Shown here piece by piece: positions 34,624 to 40,714 of a DNA stretch of 64,000 nucleotides (its first letter is position 1; the number at the start of each line of letters is the position of its first letter). The DNA is taken from positions 1,364,001 through 1,428,000 of the forward strand of contig NZ_CP139969.1 of NCBI RefSeq assembly GCF_034424645.1, given 5' to 3'. The notes beneath the pieces are model-generated. The model did no database searches. It had not been told where the DNA came from and was given only the letters and a program-made list of their open reading frames with translations. The stretch is from Bordetella avium. Its GTDB lineage: Bacteria > Pseudomonadota > Gammaproteobacteria > Burkholderiales > Burkholderiaceae_B. A program made the translations under genes and the position numbers.

Positions 34624-34805
34624 CGCCGGATTACAAGATCCGGTGCCTGCTGGTTTACTGCTCACCATCACATAGGCGGGCCGGGCTTGATACCGGCTCC
34701 AGTGGCTTCGTTCGGCATCTTGTGCCTACACGCCACTGCTACAGCTTCGCGTGTCCATCCACGCCGCCGCCTATGTGATGGCCCTCTGCACTGACCCGGC
34801 AGAGG
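34624..34805. ncRNA. Structured RNA candidate, possibly C4-like phage antisense RNA
   Basis: The 421-bp gap 34428-34848 has no convincing gene but is full of pairing. A 15-bp stem (34665-34679 with 34767-34781) encloses two hairpins: GCCGG/CCGGC (34680-34684/34693-34697) and CAGTGGC/GCCACTG (34700-34706/34732-34738) with an inner GGCA/TGCC. It is flanked by CCGGAT/ATCCGG (34626-34631/34638-34643) and CCTCTGC/GCAGAGG (34783-34789/34799-34805). ACAAGAT at 34633-34639 is complementary to ATCTTGT at 34717-34723. It lies in the leftward early operon, so the minus strand is probably transcribed, but the strand is unproven. P1-type C4 RNAs come from a comparable early-operon setting; assignment to that class is a guess. 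Confidence 0.5.
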
Positions 34806-34848
34806 TTAAGGTGATGCCGCCTGAGCCTGGGTACTGCTCATATCCCAG

Positions 34849-35124
34849 CTATGCAGGCGTTGAGGGGGTTAGAGATCGGATGTGTGTTGTTATTTGCCTC
34901 TGCCCGCCATCGAATTCCCGAGTTTCGAGCGTATTCAGAAGATCTTCCAGCGCCTCACGCACCTTGGCGGAGGCGTATGCTTCGGCCTGGATACCGACAA
35001 TGAGTGGTATGGGGATCTCTCCCTCGTCGCAGTAATGCGCGCATTCGATGGCGGACAGAAAGATCATCGGCTCATCGTGGTGGGTCATCCACGCCACTGG
35101 CTCCGGCATCGATATTTTGCTCAT
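34849..35124 (-). CDS. Phage hypothetical protein
   Basis: 91 aa starting MSKISMPEPVAWMTHHDEPM. The PEPVAWM opening is shared by many small phage early proteins of unknown role. A helix with ASAKVREALEDLLNTLE follows. ATG 35124 is chosen because GAGGA lies 7 nt upstream; another ATG two codons earlier is too close to that site. Confidence 0.6.
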   Translation of the reverse strand: MSKISMPEPVAWMTHHDEPMIFLSAIECAHYCDEGEIPIPLIVGIQAEAYASAKVREALEDLLNTLETREFDGGQRQITTHIRSLTPSTPA

Positions 35125-35165
35125 AGTCATTTCCTCAGTGCATCCCCGGCGGGGCGGGGGGGTGT

Positions 35166-35309
35166 TTAGGCAGAAACCAGAACAACACGAGCCTCTTGCT
35201 CAGGCAGCATGCTGGCTGCGAATGCCTGAGCGGTAGTCTTGTCCATCTTGTCGGACTGGCGCGCGTTGCCCGCCGCGTCCCAAAACATGACGATGTACTT
35301 TCGGTTCAT
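35166..35309 (-). CDS. 47-aa phage protein
   Basis: A short frame MNRKYIVMFWDAAGNARQSD..., ending VVLVSA. The ATG has an excellent AAGGAG six bases upstream, better than the longer frame overlapping it (35200-35439), which is therefore rejected. Typical size for a phage early regulator or host-interaction peptide; function unknown. Confidence 0.6.
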   Translation of the reverse strand: MNRKYIVMFWDAAGNARQSDKMDKTTAQAFAASMLPEQEARVVLVSA

Positions 35310-35405
35310 GCTGTTCTCCTTGTTCATCGGTCTGCGCTCTCTCTGGAAAGCGCAGGCAGATGGCCGGGCAATCCTTACGCCCGGCGGGGCTGTGCTTGCT
35401 TGGGA

Positions 35406-35609
35406 TCAGGCGTCTACGTAGACGCAGGTGTGGTCGCATTCCGCGTCGTAGTCACTCGCGACTTTTCCGGCGCTGCGGAAGAAGTCCATCAGCCGGGCGC
35501 TCGCGCTGTCATCGCGGCCGTCAAAGCTGAAGGTGAAGCTCTTTTCACCGCGAATCGTCAGTTCAACGGCGCGGCCGGCAATCTTGGTGATGGTGTCGAG
35601 TGCGTTCAT
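35406..35609 (-). CDS. First gene of the leftward early operon, hypothetical
   Basis: 67 aa starting MNALDTITKIAGRAVELTIRG, with FTFSFDGRDDSASARLMDFF and an acidic Cys/Asp-rich end. The ATG follows AAAGGAG with 8-nt spacing. It is the first gene after PL, where many lambda-like phages place an antiterminator or host-interaction gene, but it does not look like a basic N-type antiterminator. Function unknown. Confidence 0.62.
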   Translation of the reverse strand: MNALDTITKIAGRAVELTIRGEKSFTFSFDGRDDSASARLMDFFRSAGKVASDYDAECDHTCVYVDA

Positions 35610-35863
35610 TGTTTGATCTCCTTTGTCATGTGGCTGCACCCTGTCACGGCGCAATCAGATGACCCCGAAGGGTTATCTCTGTGTGCCCGAGGTGGGCCGG
35701 CCTCTCGCGTCGCTGGCTCCGTTTCAACAGTTCGCCAGGTCATCCGGTCACCAAGTTGCAGCCTTGGCAGCATTCCCCTCTCACGGTCTGGGCATCCGGG
35801 CGCAGGGTTCGCCGTAAACCTTCCCTGTCGCTCCCCGCTGGCCTTGGCTGGTGGGGATGCGAT
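35610..35863 (-). other. Long 5' leader of the leftward operon
   Basis: About 250 nt lie between the predicted PL start and the first ATG, with no credible ORF. On the minus strand it can form several hairpins, including ACCC-TTCG-GGGT with a stable UUCG loop (about 35660-35678), CCCC/GGGG arms near 35838-35857, and GCCC/GGGC near 35686-35700. It could act as an antitermination (nut/put-like) leader or a structured regulatory 5' UTR. No boxA or boxB consensus was confirmed. Confidence 0.4.
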
Positions 35864-35870
35864 GGGATAG

Positions 35871-35910
35871 ATTTAAACATAGTGTTTATTTAAAGTCAAC
35901 ACCATGTTTA
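35871..35910 (-). promoter_or_regulatory. PL promoter with two operators
   Basis: Minus-strand -35 TTGACT (35894-35899) and -10 TTAAAT (35871-35876) are spaced 17 bp. Operator 1 TAAACATAGTGTTTA (35874-35888) is a perfect dyad over the spacer and -10. Operator 2 TCAACACCATGTTTA (35896-35910) covers the -35. Their centres are 22 bp apart, about two helical turns, which suits co-operative repressor binding. Confidence 0.8.
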
Positions 35911-35920
35911 ATTTTGGGCG

Positions 35921-35941
35921 AAAAAAAACCCCGGTGGGGTT
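35921..35941 (-). terminator. Intrinsic terminator of the lysogeny transcript
   Basis: On the minus strand AACCCC-ACC-GGGGTT is followed by eight T residues. It lies 22 bp after the stop of the membrane protein gene and just before PL, so it should keep repressor-operon transcription out of the lytic leftward operon. Confidence 0.75.
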
Positions 35942-35962
35942 CGGGGCTGGATAGGCATAAGC

Positions 35963-36352
35963 CTATGTGGCGCGTCGCCGCCACGCATTTATCAGAGCCC
36001 AGCCCGCCAAAATTACGAGCGGCGGCCAAGCGGCCCCCAAAATCCAAGCCGAATAGTCTGGGGAGCCTTCGCGGGTTGATACTAAGGAACCGAACAGGCA
36101 AACACACACCCATGCAGTAAGAAGTCTGCGTATCCAGATGGGGACTGACCGAGATGCCCCTCGGTGTGCGATGAATAAAGCAACCATTGCTGCCAGCACA
36201 ATAAGCCAGACGGCGCCAAATTCGTACCATTCGTTCAAGTTTTGGGGCGGCACGACCTCAAGAGCCGGAGGGCTGCCTGTTATCGACTCCAGCTGCTGGC
36301 GGTTATCTAAAGCTGCCTTCAGCGAGTCAGCGTACATTTCATCGAGCGCCAC
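35963..36352 (-). CDS. Lysogeny-operon membrane protein with virion-protein N-terminus
   Basis: 129 aa, GTG start with a strong GGAGG. Residues 1-20 (MALDEMYADS... to RQQ) are identical to those of the virion protein at 51111. The first 41 nt including the GTG are identical at DNA level, and later codons in the shared segment differ synonymously. After a linker come three membrane helices (about 46-63, 76-92, 102-122) and a basic end. It follows the repressor gene by 51 bp and is closed off by its own terminator, so it should be expressed in the lysogen. Location and topology suit a superinfection-exclusion protein; this is inference. Confidence 0.75.
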   Translation of the reverse strand: MALDEMYADSLKAALDNRQQLESITGSPPALEVVPPQNLNEWYEFGAVWLIVLAAMVALFIAHRGASRSVPIWIRRLLTAWVCVCLFGSLVSTREGSPDYSAWILGAAWPPLVILAGWALINAWRRRAT

Positions 36353-36403
36353 GCGGCCTCCGGTGGTGAGAAGTATTAGACAACCAGCCGCAGGTGTCGC
36401 GGC

Positions 36404-36808
36404 CTAAGCGGCTTGTTTTCCGCTTTTCTGCTCTTGAATGCGAGCCTCTACCGCCTCAATCACGGCCTCCAGCTTCCCTTCGACATATGCGCGCTCGTCA
36501 GTGCTGAGGCGTTGTATTCGCCGTACATCAATCCGCGCAAATGGCCAGTGATCGCCCTGGTCGGGCGGGCTCCCGCCAATAAACATCGGCCCGGTGCCTG
36601 TAGCGGCCCATGTTGCGTTAACCCCAAAAGCGGCCTGCGCATCGAGTAACGCTTCTTTTGACGGGCCGCGCTTCTCCCAGTTATTGACGTTCTGCGGGGC
36701 GACGTTGAGCAAGCGGGCCATATCTGTTTGATCCGCTTCACCGCTAAGCCTGCCTGCTGCGCGGGCGGCCTCATAAAGTCGCCCCATTTGGGCATGCATG
36801 GATTTCAT
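36404..36808 (-). CDS. CI-like phage repressor, short form without peptidase domain
   Basis: 134 aa from ATG 36808. It has an N-terminal XRE helix-turn-helix (SGEADQTDMARLLNVAPQNV, then NNWEKRGPSKEALLDAQAAFGVNATWAATG). The C-terminal 50 residues are a helical segment (LSTDERAYVEGKLEAVIEAVEARIQE), probably for oligomerisation. There is no LexA/S24 self-cleavage domain. The frame is open up to a TTG at 36862, but that codon lies against the operator; a promoter -10 at 36865-36870 would place the RNA start near 36858, which favours ATG 36808. It should bind the TAAACA-N3-TGTTTA operators at PL and PR. Confidence 0.8.
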   Translation of the reverse strand: MKSMHAQMGRLYEAARAAGRLSGEADQTDMARLLNVAPQNVNNWEKRGPSKEALLDAQAAFGVNATWAATGTGPMFIGGSPPDQGDHWPFARIDVRRIQRLSTDERAYVEGKLEAVIEAVEARIQEQKSGKQAA

Positions 36809-36853
36809 GGCGCGATTGTGCAGCGTGTAAACGGGCTGTTGATACACGCCGTG

Positions 36854-36883
36854 TTGACCCAATTATTAAACATGTTGTTTAAT
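36854..36883 (+). promoter_or_regulatory. PR promoter with operator
   Basis: Plus-strand -35 TTGACC (36854-36859) and -10 TTTAAT (36878-36883) with an 18-bp spacer. The operator TAAACATGTTGTTTA (36867-36881), a perfect dyad extended by T/A on each side, fills the spacer. It matches the PL operators. A second, degenerate site may lie at 36843-36857. Confidence 0.78.
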
Positions 36884-36903
36884 TGGGGAAAACCGGAGAA
36901 CCT

Positions 36904-37113
36904 ATGTCCCCAGATCAACACCCCCATGCAGCTTTGATTGACGCCCTTGGCGGTCCTACCGCTGTAGCTGAGCGCCTGAAACTCCTTGATGAGCCGGGTG
37001 CCGTTCAGCGCGTGAGCAATTGGAAGCGGCGCGGCATACCTGCGCAAGTTCGTATTGATTACCCGGAAGTATTCGCTGAGGCCGCCAGGGCAGTGGAGGC
37101 GGGCCATGCGTAA
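36904..37113 (+). CDS. Cro/YdaS-like antirepressor-type DNA-binding protein
   Basis: 69 aa with a YdaS/Cro-type helix-turn-helix: LIDALGGPTAVAERLKLLDEPGAVQRVSNWKRRGIP. The second recognition helix is VQRVSNWKRR. It is the first gene after PR; the ATG has GGAG 5 nt upstream. It probably represses the repressor promoter and tunes early transcription, as Cro does. The C-terminus (YPEVFAEAARAVEAGHA) is the usual family end. Confidence 0.8.
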   Translation: MSPDQHPHAALIDALGGPTAVAERLKLLDEPGAVQRVSNWKRRGIPAQVRIDYPEVFAEAARAVEAGHA

Positions 37114-37166
37114 TCCCACCCCCGATGACGAGCGCATTCCGATTGGGCCGACCGATGCGTGATTCA

Positions 37167-37331
37167 TCAATGCACTGTCGCGCAAAAGGCCTCGGCGCTC
37201 TCAAGTGCGCGCCGGTCGCGCTCTGCGGCCAGCTCCTGGAAAAGCTCCATCACCGTTTTTTCGGATGGATCGGTAAAGCGCCGGCGGGCGATGCCTTCGG
37301 CGGTTTCAAGCAGTTTTTCGGTATCGGTCAT
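37167..37331 (-). CDS. Possible small antisense gene between cro and cII
   Basis: 54 aa minus-strand frame, MTDTEKLLETAEGIARRRFT..., charged and amphipathic throughout (FQELAAERDRRALESAEAF), more protein-like than the plus-strand frames in the same 250-bp gap. It has no strong Shine-Dalgarno. It would run against the rightward operon, so it could be a lysogeny-time gene or an antisense transcript. If it is not a gene, the gap holds nothing else I can identify. Confidence 0.4.
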   Translation of the reverse strand: MTDTEKLLETAEGIARRRFTDPSEKTVMELFQELAAERDRRALESAEAFCATVH

Positions 37332-37366
37332 GGGCCAATCGCTCTTTGTAAACAAGGAAGTACTCG

Positions 37367-37681
37367 ATGAGCACCCAAACAGTTTCTACCGACGAGGTAG
37401 AAAACACTCGCAAGATCGCTGAAAGACTTCGCAGCGATATCGGCCGCGCGATTTCACTGTTTACCCAGGCTCGTGCAGCCGATTTCATGGGCATATCAGC
37501 CAGCACCGTGAACCGAATCGTTGCGGATGATCTGGACAAGGTGTGCCATCTGATGGCGGCCATTGGCTGGCAGTTCGCGCCGATTGACGCAATGGTGGTG
37601 AGCAAGGCGCAACTTGAGGCCTACGAGGAGTTCGCCTACGAGTACCTGCGGCCGAAGGTCGAAGCCCGGAGGCGTGGCTGA
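37367..37681 (+). CDS. CII-like transcriptional activator
   Basis: 104 aa resembling the phage CII family: a helix-turn-helix with AADFMGISASTVNRIVADDLDKVCHLMAAIGWQF, then a C-terminal helical tail (SKAQLEAYEEFAYEYLRPKVEARRRG). CII proteins activate repressor and integrase promoters to favour lysogeny. It is the first clear plus-strand gene after cro, the normal CII position. Confidence 0.7.
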   Translation: MSTQTVSTDEVENTRKIAERLRSDIGRAISLFTQARAADFMGISASTVNRIVADDLDKVCHLMAAIGWQFAPIDAMVVSKAQLEAYEEFAYEYLRPKVEARRRG

Positions 37682-37682
37682 C

Positions 37683-37895
37683 ATGACGCACCAACTCGCC
37701 CGCCTATCAGGCCAGCTTTGCGCTCGCGCCGACTTTCGCGCCTTCTGTGGCGCTGCCACTGCCGACGAGGCCGCCGCCTATATTCGCCGCGTTTGCTGCA
37801 TCGAATCGCGCCGCGAGCTTGACCACAACCCCCAGGCACGCGACCGCTTTCACGAGCTGATCCGCAGGCCGTTTGCTTATAGGACGGGCCGATGA
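37683..37895 (+). CDS. Small phage hypothetical protein
   Basis: 70 aa, MTHQLARLSGQLCARADFRAFCG..., with EAAAYIRRVCCIESRREL and a basic end. Similar short proteins precede YdaU-like genes in other prophages; no function is known. It starts 1 nt after the CII-like stop and overlaps the next gene by 4 nt. Confidence 0.6.
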   Translation: MTHQLARLSGQLCARADFRAFCGAATADEAAAYIRRVCCIESRRELDHNPQARDRFHELIRRPFAYRTGR

Positions 37896-38848
37896 ACTAT
37901 TACCCGCATCACATCGGTGACTACCTGAAGGACACCGCGCACCTGACGATGATCGAGGACGGCGCATACCGTCGCCTGCTTGATCTGTACTACCAGCACG
38001 AGCAGCCGTTGCCTGTTGAAAAGCGTCAGATTTACCGTCTGTCCAGGGCTGCCAGCACCGCCGAGCGCAAGGCCGTAGACATCATATTGAGTGAGTATTT
38101 CGCTCTGACGGACGCAGGCTGGACGCATCGTAGGTGTGACTCCGAAATCGAGAAAAGCCGCGAGAAATCGGACAAGGCCAGCAAGTCCGCGGCAAAGCGT
38201 TGGCATAAGGAGGGCAATGCAAACGCACATGCAAACGCACATGCGAACGCACATGCGAACGCATCAGAGCCTGCAATGCCAACGCATAGCGAAGGCAATG
38301 CTTACCCAATAACCAATAACCAAGAACCAAAAGAAAAAGAATATCTCTCGTCTGGAACAGAAGGCGCGGAGGCCGCACGAGACGGATCAAAATCCCCGGA
38401 TGAAATTTCCCAAGCGGACTACCTGCCCAGCGGCACGGTTTACGGCCAGATGGCAAAGCTGCTGCGCTCTCGTGGGGTCGATGTCGCCGCAGGGAACCCG
38501 CACATGCGGGCCTGGGTGGACAAGGGCTTGACCGAGGAGGAAGCCCTGGCAGGCATCGAGGCCGCACGGCTGGCCAAGCCTGCCCCCGAGGCCATCCCTT
38601 GGGCCTACCTGTCCAAGACGCTCGAAACCCTTCGGGCCAAAGCCGCCGCTGTGCCCGACAAGGCCGCGCAATCTGCGAAACCCACCCAGACAGACGACCG
38701 CTGGTGGCTCAACAACGCCGGCATTGATCGCAAGGGCCGAGAGCTTGGCTTGTTCGCCCGTGGCGGCGAAAGCTACCTCGACTTCAAAGACCGCATTTTT
38801 GAGGCGCTGCGCCGTCGTGACGCAGCTGCACAGGAGCAAACCGCATGA
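37892..38848 (+). CDS. YdaU-like (DUF1376) replication-region protein
   Basis: 318 aa. The N-terminal DUF1376 domain (NYYPHHIGDYLKDTAHLTMIEDGAYRRLLDLYYQ) spans about 90 residues. A low-complexity linker with an HANA tandem repeat and NNQEPKEKE follows, then a C-terminal domain (YGQMAKLLRSRGVDVAAGNPHMRAWVDKG). It lies where other phages carry replication initiator or helicase-loader genes, so an initiation role is plausible but unproven. No separate helicase or primase gene is seen. Confidence 0.75.
   Translation: MNYYPHHIGDYLKDTAHLTMIEDGAYRRLLDLYYQHEQPLPVEKRQIYRLSRAASTAERKAVDIILSEYFALTDAGWTHRRCDSEIEKSREKSDKASKSAAKRWHKEGNANAHANAHANAHANASEPAMPTHSEGNAYPITNNQEPKEKEYLSSGTEGAEAARDGSKSPDEISQADYLPSGTVYGQMAKLLRSRGVDVAAGNPHMRAWVDKGLTEEEALAGIEAARLAKPAPEAIPWAYLSKTLETLRAKAAAVPDKAAQSAKPTQTDDRWWLNNAGIDRKGRELGLFARGGESYLDFKDRIFEALRRRDAAAQEQTA
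38219..38264 (+). repeat. 12-bp tandem repeat in the ydaU-like gene
   Basis: About 3.8 copies of GCAAACGCACAT (the last two with GCG for GCA), encoding repeated Ala-Asn-Ala-His. The unit is a multiple of three, so copy-number change alters linker length, not reading frame. Confidence 0.85.
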
Positions 38849-39327
38849 GCTACGCAGAAGCCGCCGCAGCCGTGAGCCACGGCCAAGCGCCACAACACGA
38901 TCACCGGCTTTGTAGCGCCCCTGGCTGCGTACTGCCGGGCACGATTTCCGATAGCACGACCGGCACCGTTGACTGGTTGTGCTCGCTGCACCACGGCGCG
39001 CCGCACAGCGAATACGCCGGGATCAGCGCGCGCATGGGCAACCGCCGAAAGCTGCTGATCCTTGCGCAGCGTCTGTCAAACGCTGGTACCGCCGACCCCG
39101 TGCCCGAACAGGTCACGGCCTGGATCAAGGCGCAAGGGCGGGGTGATCTTTTGCCCAGTGGGCCCGCTACCTGCCGCCACCTTGGATCGTCCATGTTGCG
39201 AATCCTCGCTGACGAATGCAGGGCACCGCAGGCGCGCATGGGCAACAGCACCAAGGACAGCCGAAAGCCCGATAGCTGGAGCCCGGCAGCCGATGCCGCC
39301 CGCGCATTCCTTGGAGGACTCGCATGA
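38845..39327 (+). CDS. Phage hypothetical protein with possible zinc site
   Basis: 160 aa. An early CSAPGC...WLCSLHH cluster (residues 24-50) looks like a zinc-binding finger. A conserved-looking ARMGNRRKLLIL helix follows. Function unknown. Its position between YdaU-like and RuvC-like genes suggests replication or recombination. 4-nt overlaps on both sides. Confidence 0.55.
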   Translation: MSYAEAAAAVSHGQAPQHDHRLCSAPGCVLPGTISDSTTGTVDWLCSLHHGAPHSEYAGISARMGNRRKLLILAQRLSNAGTADPVPEQVTAWIKAQGRGDLLPSGPATCRHLGSSMLRILADECRAPQARMGNSTKDSRKPDSWSPAADAARAFLGGLA

Positions 39328-40040
39328 CTCAGATTGACTTTGCCGCCGCGCAGGCGGATATCGCGCTTGACCCGATGGCGGGGACGGTGGCTGCATTAAA
39401 CCTCCAGGAAGGCACTTTCCCGGTCCGTAATGGCGCGAATGGCTTTGGGGTGGCACATACCCAGCGGGGTGACTCGTTCGCGGCTCAAAAGGGCGAATTT
39501 GACCGCATTGAAAGTCACGCGCGCGCGCACGTTTCGCCGACCTCAATCGTGGTCGAAAAAATTAACATCGGCCTGCTTGCCCTCGACCTTGGCACCAAGA
39601 CCGGCTATGCCCTGCGCCGCCGCGATGGCCGGATCACCCACGGCACCGAGGTATTCACCCCGCGTAGCTCATGGACTCCGGGCCAGAAATGGCAGCGGTA
39701 CCGGGCTTGGCTGTCTCGCATGATTACCGATCACGCCGTCGGCATCATCGCCTTCGAGGACGTGAAGGCCCACGGCAAGAGCGGCGTACTGGCCGCGCAT
39801 GCTTACGGCGGCTACCGGGCGATGCTCGAAATGGTGGCCGACCAGCACAACATCGAGCTAGTCCCAGTGGGTGTAGGCGTGGTCAAAAAGCATTGGACGG
39901 GCAAGGGCAACGCCGACAAGGCCGCGATGGTAGCCCAGGCCAAGGCGCGGGGCTATCGGCCAGAGACGGACAACGACGCGGACGCGCTGGCGATTCTGGA
40001 TTGGGCTGTGGCGCGGGAGCGCAGTTCTGGCAGGGGGTGA
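39324..40040 (+). CDS. RuvC-like Holliday-junction resolvase
   Basis: 238 aa. The RuvC/RNase H-fold core starts around residue 82: LLALDLGTKTGYAL (first catalytic Asp at 88), GIIAFEDVKAHG (catalytic Glu), then GKGNADKAAMVAQAKARGY and TDNDADALAILDWA (final Asp pair). All acidic residues are present. The first 80 residues are an unexplained extension. Phage RuvC-like enzymes resolve recombination or replication intermediates before packaging. Confidence 0.78.
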   Translation: MTQIDFAAAQADIALDPMAGTVAALNLQEGTFPVRNGANGFGVAHTQRGDSFAAQKGEFDRIESHARAHVSPTSIVVEKINIGLLALDLGTKTGYALRRRDGRITHGTEVFTPRSSWTPGQKWQRYRAWLSRMITDHAVGIIAFEDVKAHGKSGVLAAHAYGGYRAMLEMVADQHNIELVPVGVGVVKKHWTGKGNADKAAMVAQAKARGYRPETDNDADALAILDWAVARERSSGRG

Positions 40041-40041
40041 T

Positions 40042-40311
40042 ATGGAGCAATTGACCCCGGCGCCTGCCGTGGACTGGAGCGGCGTTTTTCTTGCCCTGAG
40101 GCGGGAGGGTTACACGATGGGGGACGTTTCGCATTACGCGCAGATCCCGCGGGCAACAATGATCGGATGGGCTCAAGGCGCAGAGCCTCGCCATCAGGAC
40201 GGCGAGACGGTTATCAAATTCTGGTCTGAGGTGATGCAACTCCCACGCGAGGCATTGCCTACCCTTGAAAGCAACCGTGCCGGCAGTCGGCTAGGCCAAG
40301 CTAGAGCCTAA
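40042..40311 (+). CDS. Small HTH protein, candidate late-gene regulator
   Basis: 89 aa. A helix-turn-helix is likely at residues 25-60 (YTMGDVSHYAQIPRATMIGW, then GAEPRHQDGETVIKFW). It is the last gene of the early rightward operon, the place of Q-type late regulators in lambda-like phages, and a 14-nt palindrome begins 4 nt after its stop. A role in late transcription is inferred from this position only. Confidence 0.55.
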   Translation: MEQLTPAPAVDWSGVFLALRREGYTMGDVSHYAQIPRATMIGWAQGAEPRHQDGETVIKFWSEVMQLPREALPTLESNRAGSRLGQARA

Positions 40312-40314
40312 AAA

Positions 40315-40328
40315 GTCGGGATTCCGAC
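40315..40328. repeat. Palindromic 14-mer, copy 1
   Basis: GTCGGGATTCCGAC between the HTH gene and the late operon. Preceded by five A residues, so on the minus strand it reads as a short stem followed by TTTTT. Confidence 0.8.
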
Positions 40329-40345
40329 ACCGCTTGGGGTCAACA

Positions 40346-40376
40346 ATCGGCCCGACTATTCACAGTCGGAGCCGAT
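40346..40376 (+). promoter_or_regulatory. Hairpin sequestering the ribosome site of the first late gene
   Basis: ATCGGC (40346-40351) and CCGACT (40352-40357) pair with GCCGAT (40371-40376) and AGTCGG (40364-40369), leaving one bulged A and a 6-nt loop. The stem ends 1 nt before the ATG at 40378 and includes the only Shine-Dalgarno-like GGAG (40368-40371). Confidence 0.6.
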
Positions 40377-40377
40377 C

Positions 40378-40713
40378 ATGTCACGTAGCAAGAAAGCCAT
40401 TCTGGAGCCGGGCGCCGCGCCCACTCCCGCCACCACGCCAGACGCCAATCTGGCGGATCAAACCCAATCCCCCCCCGAGCCTGTGACGACCGTAGGCGAT
40501 CCCGCGCCAGCGCCGGATGCCACGGACACGGCCGCTGCCGCGCCGGTCGTGGCTGCTACTCCGGTGGAAACTGCGCAGGTCGAGCCGTCACGCCCGACCA
40601 AAACCGATTACGCCAGCATGGCTGCTGCTGCGATAGACCCCACGACCCTGATTGCTCCTGTGCTGTCCCGCGATGGTTGGGTAGTGCCGGTGCGCAGCGC
40701 GGAGCGAGGCTGA
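40378..40713 (+). CDS. Low-complexity protein, first gene of late operon
   Basis: 111 aa, rich in Ala, Pro and Thr, with a basic start (MSRSKKAILEPG) and a more ordered end (YASMAAAAIDPTTLIAPVLSRDGW). No family is recognised. As first gene of the head module it may be a minor structural or assembly protein. Its ribosome site lies in a strong hairpin. Confidence 0.6.
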   Translation: MSRSKKAILEPGAAPTPATTPDANLADQTQSPPEPVTTVGDPAPAPDATDTAAAAPVVAATPVETAQVEPSRPTKTDYASMAAAAIDPTTLIAPVLSRDGWVVPVRSAERG

Positions 40714-40714
40714 T

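Noticed and set aside
34620-34660. tRNA-like arm with a TTGTAA loop on the minus strand
   Set aside because: The anticodon-type arm has a 6- or 8-nt loop, and no acceptor, D or T arm can be closed around it. It is better explained as one hairpin of the larger structure.
34519-34794. 91-codon plus-strand frame over the structured region
   Set aside because: No Shine-Dalgarno, low-quality composition, and it runs through all the paired stems. RNA structure explains the conservation-like features better.
35200-35439. 79-codon minus-strand frame
   Set aside because: It overlaps the 47-aa gene at 35166-35309, which has an AAGGAG ribosome site; the longer frame has no good start and a very Arg-rich product.
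38219-38264. CRISPR-like repeats
   Set aside because: The 12-bp units are directly tandem without spacers and are in frame inside a gene.
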